From Verrucomicrobiota bacterium (lineage in GTDB: Bacteria > Verrucomicrobiota > Verrucomicrobiia > Opitutales > UBA953), in assembly GCA_014193315.1 (NCBI GenBank), contig BJHS01000006.1, positions 80,328 through 144,327 of the forward strand: 64,000 bases of DNA. Reading direction: 5' to 3'. Below, piece after piece: positions 8,847 to 17,301 of the stretch (position 1 is its first letter; each line of letters starts with the position of its first letter). Position numbers and translations under genes: made by a program. The notes under the pieces were generated by a model, which saw only the letters and a program-made list of their open reading frames with translations, was not told the DNA's origin and searched no databases.

Positions 8847-9194
8847 TCAGCCGGGGGGCCAGCCGAGGGCACGACCACCGAGGAGGTGAACGTGAAGGTG
8901 GGGGACGGATTCGCCGCCGTCGGGGCCGTTATTGATCACGATGCGGAACCCGCGGGCGAGCCCTAGGTCGCGCGCGACCTTCGCGGCGGTGAGCAAGAGA
9001 TGCCCAAGTAAAGCCTGGTCTGCGGTGCTGGCCTCACCGACCCGAGCCAGCGGCTTGCGCGGCACGATGAGCACATGCGTCGGCGCCTGCGGGGCGATGT
9101 CATGAAAGGCCACGCAGAGGTCATCGGCGTGGAGCAGCTTCGCCGGGATCTCCTGGTCGGCGATCTTCTGGAAAATCGTCTTAGGGTGGGTCAT
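8847..9194 (-). CDS. HIT-family (HinT-type) nucleotide hydrolase
   Basis: 115 residues, the usual length for bacterial HinT. The histidine triad is HLHVHL (His99, His101, His103), preceded by GFRIVINNGPDGGESV. The N-terminal TIFQKIADQEIPAKLLHADD and PTHVLIVPRKP segments are typical. HinT enzymes hydrolyse nucleotide phosphoramidates and aminoacyl-adenylates. It lies between tsaB and an unknown gene with gaps of 5 and 7 bases, so it is probably co-transcribed with them. Confidence 0.93.
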   Translation of the reverse strand: MTHPKTIFQKIADQEIPAKLLHADDLCVAFHDIAPQAPTHVLIVPRKPLARVGEASTADQALLGHLLLTAAKVARDLGLARGFRIVINNGPDGGESVPHLHVHLLGGRALGWPPG

Positions 9195-9201
9195 CGTTGG
9201 A

Positions 9202-9675
9202 TTAAAGCACGACCACCGTCAGGCGGCGGCGGCCAGCCTGGCGCGCGGCCATGGCGTGGAGCCCTTCGACGGCCTCGTCGTAGGCTTGACGCCATTTGGC
9301 CGAACGAGCGCGGGGGCCGGCAAGGTACTGATCCTGCAGGCCGACCACCCAGAACAGGACATCGACGGCTTCCCCCGTCGTCGCGAGGGCATCGGCGATG
9401 CGTTCCGGCGCCCAGAGGGCGTCAAACGGGAGGTCGCGGTGGTCCAGCACGGCGATTGCCGGCACGGGTTGCTGCGGGGCGAGCAACTGGAGCATCTGCG
9501 CGGCGGCGGCGGCGAGCCCCTGGGGCCCGAGACCCGGGTCGGTGTCATCGTCGTTCTCGAACACGCGCAGCACCGCATCGACATCGCGCCGCAGCTGCGG
9601 CGCGGTGCCCACCATGGTCGCCATGAGCGAGTTCAAGGTCCGCAAGCGGACCGAGCGAGGCAAGGCGGCGGTCAT
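9202..9675 (-). CDS. hypothetical protein between HIT and nrdR genes
   Basis: 157 residues, soluble, with no signal peptide or membrane segment. It starts MTAALPRSVRLRTLNSLMAT, has an acidic patch ENDDDTD near residue 40, an alanine-rich middle, and ends in a basic AARQAGRRRLTVVVL segment. No family was recognised. Its start codon overlaps the nrdR stop by four bases, and the HIT gene follows 7 bases after its end, so it is clearly part of the operon. The position beside nucleotide- and tRNA-related genes does not by itself give a function. Confidence 0.6.
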   Translation of the reverse strand: MTAALPRSVRLRTLNSLMATMVGTAPQLRRDVDAVLRVFENDDDTDPGLGPQGLAAAAAQMLQLLAPQQPVPAIAVLDHRDLPFDALWAPERIADALATTGEAVDVLFWVVGLQDQYLAGPRARSAKWRQAYDEAVEGLHAMAARQAGRRRLTVVVL

Positions 9676-10136
9676 TTGACCTTTCCTCCCTTGCGCAGTT
9701 GATCGATTGCCTTGGCGAGCTCGTCGATATCGCGGAATTCCCGGTAGACGCTGGCAAACCGCACGTAGGCGATCTGGTCCACCGACTGGAGTCGGTTCAT
9801 GATCTCCTCGCCGATCGCACTGGACGGGACCTCGTCCTCGAACTTCGCCTGCAGCCCCTCGACGACCTCGGAGATCAGTAGATTGATACGCTCGACCTCG
9901 ACGGGACGCTTGTCGGTGGCTTTGCGGACCCCGGACGCGATCTTCCCGATGTCGAACTCCTCCCGGGCGCCGTCACGCTTCACGACCACGAGGCCTTCCC
10001 GGACAATTTCCTCCATGGTGCTGAAGCGGTGCCCGCAGGCGAGGCACTCGCGGCGGCGGCGGATGGAGTGATTCCCCTTACCGAGGCGGGTCTCCAGAAC
10101 CTTCGTATCCTCGTGATTACAGCGGGGGCAATACAT
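9672..10136 (-). CDS. nrdR: transcriptional repressor NrdR
   Basis: 154 residues, the standard length. NrdR represses ribonucleotide reductase genes and senses ATP/dATP. The N-terminal zinc ribbon is Cys3-Cys6 and Cys31-Cys34 (CPRC and CLAC), with the conserved VLETR and SIRRRRECLACG segments between. An ATP-cone domain follows (VVKRDGAREEFD to about residue 135). It overlaps the downstream unknown gene by four bases and lies 3 bases after trpG. No ribonucleotide reductase gene is in the window. Confidence 0.96.
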   Translation of the reverse strand: MYCPRCNHEDTKVLETRLGKGNHSIRRRRECLACGHRFSTMEEIVREGLVVVKRDGAREEFDIGKIASGVRKATDKRPVEVERINLLISEVVEGLQAKFEDEVPSSAIGEEIMNRLQSVDQIAYVRFASVYREFRDIDELAKAIDQLRKGGKVK

Positions 10137-10139
10137 CGC

Positions 10140-10703
10140 TCAGAGACGCAGGAAGTTGCCCAAGAGCTCGAGCCCGTTCTGGGTCGCGAACGACTCAGGG
10201 TGGAACTGGACGCCCCAAATGGGCAGTTCGCGATGGCGCAGGCCCATGACCAGACCGTCGTCCGTCCAAGCGGTGACCTCGAGGCAAGCCGGGAAGGAGG
10301 AACGCTCCACAACCAGCGAATGGTAGCGAGTGGCGAGGAAAGGATTCGGCAGGCCTTTGAAAAGGTCCGTGTCGTTATGAAAGACCGGCGAGGTCTTGCC
10401 GTGCATCAGGTGCGGGGCGCGGATGACGCGCCCGCCGAAGACGTGCCCGATGGCCTGATGGCCGAGGCAGACGCCGAGCAGCGGCTTCTTGCCGGCGAAC
10501 GCCTTGATCATGTCGCAAGATACCCCAGCTTCGACGGGCGAACAAGGGCCGGGCGAGATCATCACGCGGTCGGGATTCAGCGCGAGCGCCTCCTCCACGG
10601 TGATCTGATCGTTGCGGAAGACCTTCTGCTCCACACCCAGTTGACCAAAGTACTGAACTAGGTTGTAGGTGAAGGAGTCGTAGTTGTCGATGACCAGCAG
10701 CAC
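10140..10703 (-). CDS. trpG: anthranilate/aminodeoxychorismate synthase glutamine amidotransferase subunit
   Basis: 187 residues when started at the GTG at 10703, the usual size for TrpG/PabA. It supplies ammonia from glutamine to the TrpE or PabB subunit. The family N-terminus [17 protein letters not shown] is intact, the nucleophile is Cys79 in [11 protein letters not shown], and the catalytic His is in VQFHPESF. A longer reading frame begins at an upstream GTG at 10751, but those 16 extra residues are not family-like. TrpG and PabA cannot be told apart by sequence alone; trpD lies about 42 kb away in this window. Confidence 0.9.
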   Translation of the reverse strand: MLLVIDNYDSFTYNLVQYFGQLGVEQKVFRNDQITVEEALALNPDRVMISPGPCSPVEAGVSCDMIKAFAGKKPLLGVCLGHQAIGHVFGGRVIRAPHLMHGKTSPVFHNDTDLFKGLPNPFLATRYHSLVVERSSFPACLEVTAWTDDGLVMGLRHRELPIWGVQFHPESFATQNGLELLGNFLRL

Positions 10704-10768
10704 AGGCGGACGATTTGCCCCTACGGCAGAAGTGTCAAGGTGCGGTGGCACCGTGTGAACAAGTGCGG

Positions 10769-10787
10769 GCGACGCGTGAAGCGTCGC
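10769..10787. repeat. perfect 7-bp hairpin in the trpG leader
   Basis: GCGACGC (10769-10775), loop GTGAA, then GCGTCGC (10781-10787). The stem lies 66-84 bases before the trpG start on the minus strand and is followed on the plus strand by an AGGGCTAGGGACAGGG tract. It could be a leader structure of the trpG transcript or part of a dispersed intergenic palindrome. Confidence 0.5.
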
Positions 10788-10793
10788 AGGGCT

Positions 10794-10995
10794 AGGGACA
10801 GGGTCAGAAGAGAGCCGGACTTTGAACTAACTGCGAACGTGCGCGGGCTCGCTTAACCCACCCGTGAATAACTCCGCACCCGGTCGACCGCGTTCACCTG
10901 GATCATACCTGCGACTCTGTCTTTCCTAGCCCCAGCCCTAGCCCCGGCCCAAGCCCTCCGGCTCTCTCCCTACCCCTGTGCCTGACCCTGTCCCT
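10794..10995. repeat. 14-base inverted repeat pair spanning 202 bases
   Basis: AGGGACAGGGTCAG at 10794-10807 is the exact reverse complement of CTGACCCTGTCCCT at 10982-10995. Both arms lie inside larger tracts of related short motifs (CCCTAGC, CCCTGAC), so the pair may have arisen from spread of one repeat family in both orientations. Confidence 0.6.
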
Positions 10996-11002
10996 GACCC
11001 CA
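10925..11002. repeat. degenerate C-rich short tandem repeats
   Basis: Consecutive six- to eight-base units such as CCTAGCCC, CAGCCC, TAGCCC, CGGCCC and AAGCCC are followed by CCTGACC, CTGTCC and CTGACC. The tract is almost free of G on the plus strand apart from the repeat G, unlike the surrounding coding DNA. Confidence 0.6.
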
Positions 11003-11145
11003 TTGCTCCCACTCCAACTCCTCCCCAAAAATCCATTCACAGCGCCCCCTTCCGACCCCCTCGGGAATAAGCCCAACTGAACCGCAACCTGCTCAAAAGT
11101 ATGCCTTTACAGGGGGGAGGGGGTGTGAATAACTAGGTGAACGGC

Positions 11146-12483
11146 ATGAAACAGCGAACCCTCGGACGAGAAGCCTCGGTCAAAGGCAAGGCCCTCCACA
11201 CCGGCCAAGAGGTCACCCTTACCCTTAAGCCCGGCGCCATCGACACCGGGCTGGTCTTCCGCCGCATCGACCTCTTCGGTAAGCCGGAGGTCCGCCCTGT
11301 CTCCGAGATGGTCACAGATTTGGAGCGCAAAACCACCGTCTCCTCCGATGCAGTCAAGCTGCACACCATCGAGCACGTGCTCTCCGCCCTCACCGGCATG
11401 GGCGTCGACAACGCGATCGTCGAACTCGACGCCTCGGAGCCACCGATCGTCGATGGCTCGGCCCGTCCCTTCACGACGCTCATCCACCAGTGCGGCATCG
11501 TCGAACAGGACGCGACCCGCGAGGTCTTCACGCTAACGCAGCCCATCACCATCAACGAGGGTAGTCGTTCGATCATCGCCCTGCCCTTCGACGGCCTCCG
11601 CATCACCTGCACCTCGGCCGACGACCGTGGCATCCACACGCAGCACCTGACGACGGATATAGACGCGGAATCCTACGTCGCTCAGATCGCCCCGGCCCGC
11701 ACCTTTACCATCTACGAGGACATCGAGGAGCTCCTTAAGAAAGGTCTCATCCAAGGCGGCTCCCTGGATTCCGCCATCATCCTCAAGGGGGACAAGATTG
11801 TCAGCAAGGAGCCCCTGCGCTTCAAGGACGAGCTCGTCCGCCACAAGATCCTCGATATCGTCGGCGACATCGTCTTGGCCGGCGTCCGCGTGAAGGCCCA
11901 CATCATCGCCGTGCGGCCGGGTCACGCGCTGAACGCCCGCCTGGCCGCCGCCATCCGTAAGCAGTGGCAGGAATCCAAAGCCCCCAAGGCCAAGGAGGCC
12001 CCCCTCCGCAAGCTGGAGTCCCCCACCCCTTTCTCCGGCAGCGCCCTCGATATCCGGCAAATCCTCAACGCCCTCCCCCACCGGTACCCGTTCGTGATGG
12101 TCGACCGCGTGGTCGAGCTGACCGAGGATTCCTTGGTCGCAATCAAGAACGTCACCATCAACGAGCCTTACTTCCAAGGCCACTTCCCGGGCCAGCCCGT
12201 CATGCCCGGCGTCCTCCAGATCGAGGCCATGGCCCAGGCTGCCGGCCTCATCATGCTCCGCCGCGGCGCCGCCGACGAGGCACCGAAGGTCGTCTTCTTC
12301 ATGAGCGCCGACAAGGTGAAGTTCCGCAAAGCGGTCACCCCGGGCGACACCCTCGAGATTCGTGCCAAGCTCACGAAAATCCGCGGTCGCGTCGCCGCCG
12401 CCGAGTGCGAATGCCGGGTCAACGGCGAGGTCGTCTCCTCGGCTGACTTGCTCTTCACGATCGCCGAGTCTCTCGCCGGCTGA
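11146..12483 (+). CDS. lpxC/fabZ: bifunctional LpxC deacetylase / FabZ dehydratase fusion
   Basis: 445 residues with two enzymes in one chain. Residues 1-295 are LpxC, the zinc deacetylase that commits UDP-3-O-acyl-GlcNAc to lipid A; the zinc site includes His77 in [10 protein letters not shown] and the HKILDIVGD motif, with a late RPGHALN. Residues 300-445 are FabZ, with catalytic His346 (QGHFPG) and Glu360 (LQIEAMAQ), which dehydrates 3-hydroxyacyl-ACP. The ATG at 11146 has a clear Shine-Dalgarno AGGTGA five bases upstream, so it is preferred over GTG at 11137. Fusion of these enzymes is known from Bacteroidetes and some related phyla. lpxA follows after 5 bases. Confidence 0.96.
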   Translation: MKQRTLGREASVKGKALHTGQEVTLTLKPGAIDTGLVFRRIDLFGKPEVRPVSEMVTDLERKTTVSSDAVKLHTIEHVLSALTGMGVDNAIVELDASEPPIVDGSARPFTTLIHQCGIVEQDATREVFTLTQPITINEGSRSIIALPFDGLRITCTSADDRGIHTQHLTTDIDAESYVAQIAPARTFTIYEDIEELLKKGLIQGGSLDSAIILKGDKIVSKEPLRFKDELVRHKILDIVGDIVLAGVRVKAHIIAVRPGHALNARLAAAIRKQWQESKAPKAKEAPLRKLESPTPFSGSALDIRQILNALPHRYPFVMVDRVVELTEDSLVAIKNVTINEPYFQGHFPGQPVMPGVLQIEAMAQAAGLIMLRRGAADEAPKVVFFMSADKVKFRKAVTPGDTLEIRAKLTKIRGRVAAAECECRVNGEVVSSADLLFTIAESLAG

Positions 12484-12488
12484 CCGCA

Positions 12489-13262
12489 ATGCCTTCGATC
12501 CACCCCACGGCGATCGTCGAATCCGGTGCCCAGCTCGGGGCGAACGTCACCATCGGCGCGTACGCGTTCATCGGCGCTGAGGTGACCCTTGGCGAGGACT
12601 GCACCGTGCACCACCACGCGACCGTGGATGGCTTCACGCAGCTCGGACCGCAGTGCGAGGTGTTCCCGTATGCCTTCATCGGGGGCCGCACCCAGGACCT
12701 CAAGGCCCGCCCGGGCAAGCCCGGCCTTAAGGTCGGCGCCCGCAACGTCTTCCGCGAGTACGCGAGCGTCCATCTTGGCACCCAGGAAGGCGAATGGACC
12801 ATGCTGGGCGATGACAACACGCTCCTGGCCTACTCGCACATCGCCCACGACTGCGTCATCGGCAACCACCTCGTCATCTCCAGCCACTCCGCCGTGGCCG
12901 GCCACGTGCACGTCGGCGACCATGTGAACATCGGCTGGAACGCCGGCATCCACCAGTTCTGCCGCATCGGCGACCACGCCATGGTCGCCGCCTGCTCCAA
13001 GTGCGTCCAGGACGTCCCGCCCTTCGTCATCGCCGACGGCAACCCGTGCGAGACCAAGATGATCAACATCGTCGGCCTGACCCGTGCAGGCTTCACGCCC
13101 GACGAGATCGCGACGGCCAAGACGCTGCATCGCCTCTTTTACCGCGATGGCCTCAACGCCTCGCAGGCCCTCGAGAAGGCCCGGGGCCTACCCGAGGCCT
13201 CCGGCCGTGTCGCGCAGGCCTTCGTCGGCTTCGCCGCGGCGACCAAGCGCGGTCTGGCCTAA
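12489..13262 (+). CDS. lpxA: UDP-N-acetylglucosamine acyltransferase LpxA
   Basis: 257 residues. LpxA transfers a 3-hydroxyacyl chain from ACP to UDP-GlcNAc, the first step of lipid A synthesis. The N-terminal two-thirds are left-handed beta-helix hexapeptide repeats (AIVESGAQLGANVTIGAYAF and similar). The catalytic-His region IAHDCVIGNH lies near residue 120, and the family blocks GGRTQDLK and FCRIGDHAMVAACSKCVQDV are present. The C-terminal helices resemble LpxA rather than LpxD. It is coupled to lpxC-fabZ, whose FabZ half handles the same type of acyl-ACP. Confidence 0.96.
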   Translation: MPSIHPTAIVESGAQLGANVTIGAYAFIGAEVTLGEDCTVHHHATVDGFTQLGPQCEVFPYAFIGGRTQDLKARPGKPGLKVGARNVFREYASVHLGTQEGEWTMLGDDNTLLAYSHIAHDCVIGNHLVISSHSAVAGHVHVGDHVNIGWNAGIHQFCRIGDHAMVAACSKCVQDVPPFVIADGNPCETKMINIVGLTRAGFTPDEIATAKTLHRLFYRDGLNASQALEKARGLPEASGRVAQAFVGFAAATKRGLA

Positions 13263-13311
13263 GTTCGCAAGGGCGCTTGCGCTGGCGTTCGGCTTTCCTA
13301 GGTTGGCGGGC

Positions 13312-14091
13312 ATGAAAGCCCTTCTGCCTTCCCTCCTCGCCGTCCTTGGCTCCTTCGGCCCACTCGCCGCGGCAATCGTCGAGAAGCCCCTGGAATACAA
13401 GTCCGGAGACGTCGTCTGCGAAGGCTGGCAGGCCTATGACGACGCCGTGACCGGCCCGCGCCCCGGCGTGCTCGTCGTGCACCAGTGGACTGGTATCAGC
13501 GACCACGAGAAGGAAGCCGCGCGCAAGCTCGCCGCCCTCGGCTACAACGTCCTCGTGGCCGACATCTACGGCCAGGGTGTGCGCCCGCAGCCCCCGGCCG
13601 CCGGCAAGGAAGCCGGCAAGTACAAGTCGGACCGGCCGCTGCTCCGGGCCCGCGTCAACGCCGCCCTCGACGTCCTCAGCCATGACGCCCGCACCGACCC
13701 CTCCAAACTCGCCGCGACCGGCTACTGCTTCGGCGGCACGACCGTGCTCGAGCTCGCCCGTAGCGGCACCGCGCTCAAGGGCGTGGTCAGTTTCCATGGT
13801 GGCCTCGATTCCCCGACCCCGGCCGACGGCAAGAACATCAAGGCCAAGGTCCTCGCCCTTCATGGCGCCGATGACCCTTACGTCCCGGCCAAGGATGTCG
13901 CCGCCTTCGAAGCCGAGATGAAGGCCTCGGGCGTAGACTACAAACTCGTGAAGTACCCCGGCGCCGTCCACAGTTTCACCCATAAGGCCGCCGGTATCGA
14001 TAACTCCAAGGGCGCCGCCTACAATGCCGACGCCGACCGCGACTCGTGGTTCCAGATGGCGCAGTTCCTGAAGTCCACGCTCGGGCGCTGA
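13312..14091 (+). CDS. exported dienelactone hydrolase family protein
   Basis: 259 residues with a signal peptide (MKALLPSLLAVLGSFGPLAA). The alpha/beta hydrolase fold has the dienelactone-hydrolase triad: Cys139 in GYCFGGTT, Asp187 or 188 in HGADDPYV and His220 in GAVHSFTH. The GVLVVHQWTGISDHEKEAARKLA segment matches this family. The natural substrate of the exported forms is not known; esterase activity is likely. The ATG at 13312 is used because it gives the signal peptide. The gap after lpxA is 49 bases. Confidence 0.88.
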   Translation: MKALLPSLLAVLGSFGPLAAAIVEKPLEYKSGDVVCEGWQAYDDAVTGPRPGVLVVHQWTGISDHEKEAARKLAALGYNVLVADIYGQGVRPQPPAAGKEAGKYKSDRPLLRARVNAALDVLSHDARTDPSKLAATGYCFGGTTVLELARSGTALKGVVSFHGGLDSPTPADGKNIKAKVLALHGADDPYVPAKDVAAFEAEMKASGVDYKLVKYPGAVHSFTHKAAGIDNSKGAAYNADADRDSWFQMAQFLKSTLGR

Positions 14092-14107
14092 GCGACCTAT
14101 CTTTAAA

Positions 14108-15274
14108 ATGAAAACCCGACTCCAGCTGCTTTTCCTCTCGGCCTCCGCCTTGGCGGCCGAACCCAGCAACGGCCTCGCCCCTGAGGTACCCGGTCTCAAC
14201 GCGGCTGCCGTCTCCTACGCACTGGAAGCCAAGCTGCCCGACCTCGAGAAGCCGTTCGTCAGCACCAAGCCACAAGAGCTCAAGGATGGCCTTACCGTCG
14301 GAGAACTTCAGGGGGCACAGAAGGACGCCGTCCTGAAGTTTGCCCACGAAATCGCGGACGGTAAGCACGGCGAAATCGATAGCCTCCTCGTGGCGCACCA
14401 CGGCCAGCTACTCTTCGAATCCTACTACCGTCGCGGCCGCCAAAATTATCCGCACTATCAGATGTCGATCACCAAGTCCTACACGGCCATGGCTGTCGGA
14501 CGCGCGATCCAGCTCGGTCACCTCAAGATGTCGGACCTCGATCGTCCGGTTTGGACCTTCCTCAAGGAGCTGCAGCCTACGAAGTTCGTCGACGGCGCGA
14601 AGGACGTCACCTTGGCGCAGGCGATGAACATGAAGTCAGGCGTGCGCGTCGACGACGCGAAGATCAGCGAACTCGTCAAGAATCCCGCCGCGCTGAAAGG
14701 CCAAGGCCAGATCCAAGCTTACTTCCAGCATAGCGCGCCGATTCCGGCCGCCCCGCGCACCTTCAAATACCAATCCTCCGACCCCTGCATGGCCATGCAG
14801 GTCGTGCAGGCCAGCGTACCGGGCTCCGCCGAGGATTTCATCCGCAAGGAACTCTTCGGTAAACTCGGTATCTCCAATTACAACTGGGAGACCGATACCG
14901 TCAGCGGCCTGCCCAAGTCGGCAGCTGGCGCGGGCGTCCTTTCCCGCGACATGGTCAAATGGGGTCTGCTCGTCCTCGATAAAGGCAAGTGGCATGGCGA
15001 ACAGCTCATTCCCGCCGAGTACGTGGCCAAGGCCACTTCGCGCCTCAACGAGAATTCCGCCACCAACGGTTACGGCTTCTTCTGGTGGACCGATGATTTC
15101 AAGATCGGCGACAAGTCCTACCACGCCGTGGAGGGTCGCGGTGCCGGCGGCCAGTTCATCTTTACGTTCCCCGAGGCTGACCTCGTGGTCGTCGTGACCG
15201 CCCACCATAAGGGTATGGGCACGATGCTGAAGAATCTTCCGCCCGCCCTGGTGCCGGCTTTCCTTGGAAGATAA
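14108..15274 (+). CDS. exported serine hydrolase, class C beta-lactamase/PBP fold
   Basis: 388 residues. A signal peptide (MKTRLQLLFLSASALAA) is followed by a beta-lactamase-like domain. The nucleophile motif S-x-x-K is Ser120-Ile-Thr-Lys123 in QMSITKSYTAMAVG. The second motif is Tyr-Gln-Ser in FKYQSSDP, and a late GRGAGGQFIF segment corresponds to the third motif. Relatives include esterases, 6-aminohexanoate-dimer hydrolases and D-aminopeptidases; beta-lactam resistance should not be assumed. It follows the dienelactone hydrolase by 16 bases. Confidence 0.88.
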   Translation: MKTRLQLLFLSASALAAEPSNGLAPEVPGLNAAAVSYALEAKLPDLEKPFVSTKPQELKDGLTVGELQGAQKDAVLKFAHEIADGKHGEIDSLLVAHHGQLLFESYYRRGRQNYPHYQMSITKSYTAMAVGRAIQLGHLKMSDLDRPVWTFLKELQPTKFVDGAKDVTLAQAMNMKSGVRVDDAKISELVKNPAALKGQGQIQAYFQHSAPIPAAPRTFKYQSSDPCMAMQVVQASVPGSAEDFIRKELFGKLGISNYNWETDTVSGLPKSAAGAGVLSRDMVKWGLLVLDKGKWHGEQLIPAEYVAKATSRLNENSATNGYGFFWWTDDFKIGDKSYHAVEGRGAGGQFIFTFPEADLVVVVTAHHKGMGTMLKNLPPALVPAFLGR

Positions 15275-15298
15275 TAGGCCAACCCACGGCGGCTGAAC

Positions 15299-15721
15299 AT
15301 GCGACACTCCCTCTTCCCCCTGCTCGCACTGCTTATGCTTGTCGGCTGCAAGCCGACGACTGAGACACTGCGTGGCACGCCGTCCGAGCTGAGCGCGATC
15401 AGGAGCGCCGGCGAAAAGCCTTTCAGCGCCGGAGATGTCGTGACTTGGGCGCAGCCCGACGATCACTTCCGCGACCGCACGGCGAAGCTCGAAGTCGGTG
15501 CGGCCGACGGCAAAGCCCTGCTGGGACGACTCGTGATGCTCGAGAACGGCGCGGAGACCGCCGCCTTCTTGAAAGCCCACGGCTGCGCCCAGATCTCCGG
15601 CCCGATCGGCGTACGTAAGCTGCCGAGCGCCCTGCAAGTGGATATCGAGCTCACCGGCAAGGACGGCGAGAAGCTTATCCTCATCCTGACCTCCGACGGC
15701 ACCCCTGCCGGCGAGGGCTGA
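15299..15721 (+). CDS. small lipoprotein of unknown function
   Basis: 140 residues. The N-terminus MRHSLFPLLALLMLVGCKP is a lipoprotein signal with lipobox LVGC, so Cys17 would be lipidated and the protein anchored to a membrane facing the periplasm. The mature part is about 124 residues and shows no recognised domain. It lies 24 bases after the serine hydrolase and directly before a strong bidirectional terminator, so it ends the plus-strand run. Confidence 0.7.
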   Translation: MRHSLFPLLALLMLVGCKPTTETLRGTPSELSAIRSAGEKPFSAGDVVTWAQPDDHFRDRTAKLEVGAADGKALLGRLVMLENGAETAAFLKAHGCAQISGPIGVRKLPSALQVDIELTGKDGEKLILILTSDGTPAGEG

Positions 15722-15729
15722 AAACGAAA

Positions 15730-15753
15730 GAGCCGCGGATCGCTCCGCGGCTC
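15730..15753. terminator. bidirectional rho-independent terminator
   Basis: A perfect ten-base-pair stem, GAGCCGCGGA (15730-15739) with TCCGCGGCTC (15744-15753), closes a TCGC loop. It is followed by GATTCTTTC on the plus strand and preceded by AAAACGAAA, which gives T-rich sequence on the minus strand. It separates the convergent lipoprotein and deoA genes. Confidence 0.85.
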
Positions 15754-15775
15754 GATTCTTTCCTGGCAGGCCGGA

Positions 15776-17110
15776 TTAGGCCACACGCTCGACGACGAGC
15801 GGGGGCATGTTCGGGCGCTTGGGGGCGAGGCGGTAGGCGTCGCGGAAGTACGGCAACGCGGCGTCGACCTTGGCCTCGTCGTTGTAATGGATCATGATTA
15901 GCGGCTCACCCTGCTTGACCTGCGTGCCGACCTTACGGATCTCGGTGACGCCGACCGCGGGGTCGAGCGTGCCGTCCTTGAGGGTGGCGAGCAGACGGAC
16001 GCCCTGGGCGATCTTGCCGGCGTCGATGGTGTGCACGTAGCCACGCTTCGGGGCGGGCAGCTTGCGGATGAATTTGGCCTTCGGGAATTTCGAGGGGTCG
16101 TCGATCCAGTCGGTCTTGCCGCCCTGGGCGCGGACCATCGCCTTGAACTTCTCGAGGGCGGAACCGTCCGTGAGGTGCTTCTCGACGGTCTGCTTGGCAG
16201 AGAGGGTCGAACCGGCGACGCCGGCCAGGCGCACGACTTCCATGCCGAGCTTGAGGACGAGGTCATGCAGGTCTTCGGGGCCTTCACCCTTGAGGAGACG
16301 GACGGCTTCGAGGACTTCGAGACCGGTGCCGACGGAGTCGCCGAGGGGCTGGTTGATGTCGGTCACGAGGGCGACGCACTTGCGGTTGAGCGAGCGGGCG
16401 ACGCGGGTCACGATGCGGGCGAGCTGCTTGGCTTGCTCGAGGTCGCGGATGAAGGAGCCATTGCCCCACTTCACGTCGATTACGAGGCCTTCGCAGCCTT
16501 CGGCGAGCTTCTTCGAGAGGATACTGCCGGTGATGAGGGGGAGCGAGGGGATGGTGCCGGTCTTCTGCCGCAGCGTGTAAAGGATGTCATCCGCCGGGGC
16601 GATCTCCTTGCACTGCTCCGTGACCGCGCAACCGACGCGCTCGAGTTGTTGACGAAACTGCTCCATGGTGGCCTTGCCCTTGAACCCTGGAATCGAGCTA
16701 AGCTTTTCGACGGTCGAGATGCAGAACTCCTCGTCCTTGCCGTTCATACCCGGCATGATGACGCCGGCGGCGGCGCCCAGCGGACCGAGCACCATCGAGG
16801 TCTTGTCGCCCACGCCCCCCGTCGAGACCTTGGCGATCTTGGGCTGGGTCAGACGGTCGAGGTCGATGACATCGCCGGACAGGCGGAGCTCCTCGGCGAG
16901 CAGCGCGGTCTCCTGGGCCGACATCTGCTTGAAGAAGATCGCCATGGCCAAGGCGGCCTGTTGGGCCTCCGGCATCTCGGCGTCCATGATCGAATCGACG
17001 ATCTGCCGGATCTCATCCGCGGAGAACTCGCCGCCATCCCGTTTCTTCTCGATGAGAGACGTGAAGGAGGGCTTTTCCTTCCTCCGATGTTCGACGATTT
17101 TTTCGGTCAT
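15776..17110 (-). CDS. deoA: thymidine/pyrimidine-nucleoside phosphorylase
   Basis: 444 residues. It cleaves thymidine or uridine with phosphate to the base and (deoxy)ribose-1-phosphate. The phosphate-loop block VSTGGVGDKTSMVLGPLGAA, the LSSIPGFKG segment and the KKLAEGCEGLVIDVKWGNG block are all family hallmarks. A late VRLLKGEGPEDL matches the thymidine phosphorylase branch. The first 20 or so residues are extra and basic. The 191 bases between this start and ribD show no gene or clear promoter; they are partly pyrimidine-rich. Confidence 0.93.
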   Translation of the reverse strand: MTEKIVEHRRKEKPSFTSLIEKKRDGGEFSADEIRQIVDSIMDAEMPEAQQAALAMAIFFKQMSAQETALLAEELRLSGDVIDLDRLTQPKIAKVSTGGVGDKTSMVLGPLGAAAGVIMPGMNGKDEEFCISTVEKLSSIPGFKGKATMEQFRQQLERVGCAVTEQCKEIAPADDILYTLRQKTGTIPSLPLITGSILSKKLAEGCEGLVIDVKWGNGSFIRDLEQAKQLARIVTRVARSLNRKCVALVTDINQPLGDSVGTGLEVLEAVRLLKGEGPEDLHDLVLKLGMEVVRLAGVAGSTLSAKQTVEKHLTDGSALEKFKAMVRAQGGKTDWIDDPSKFPKAKFIRKLPAPKRGYVHTIDAGKIAQGVRLLATLKDGTLDPAVGVTEIRKVGTQVKQGEPLIMIHYNDEAKVDAALPYFRDAYRLAPKRPNMPPLVVERVA

Positions 17111-17301
17111 AAGGTGTTCGAGTTTAGAAGGTTACAGCCGGCCTGCTGGGCAGGGGGAGGCGGACACGCTGATATGTAAGATTTTCTTGAAAAGTCGAGC
17201 CAAAAGCGACAGGCGCACCGGCATGGGCAACCTTACCAAGCAAAGGGGGCCGAAGGACGCCCAAAACAGCCCTAGCCGCCCTCAACAGGCCCAGCGGCCG
17301 C

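Larger units (their letters stand above)
10704..11145. other. gene-free intergenic region upstream of trpG and lpxC
   Basis: Longest non-coding stretch of the window (442 bases) between divergent genes. It holds a perfect hairpin (10769-10787), a 14-base inverted repeat (10794-10807 with 10982-10995) and a pyrimidine-rich tract of short C-tract repeats (10925-11002). No tRNA, conserved RNA or believable small coding frame was seen. The promoters of lpxC-fabZ (plus) and the trpG operon (minus) must lie here, but neither could be placed with confidence. Confidence 0.7.

Noticed and set aside
11124..11132. TTATTCACA-type DnaA-box match (also at 46471-46479)
   Set aside because: Two isolated matches to TTATNCACA in 64 kb are about what chance allows, and there is no dnaA, dnaN or AT-rich unwinding region.
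14108..15274. Possible beta-lactamase resistance gene
   Set aside because: The S-x-x-K fold is shared by many esterases and peptidases; the second motif is Tyr-x-Ser, which is common in non-lactamase relatives.
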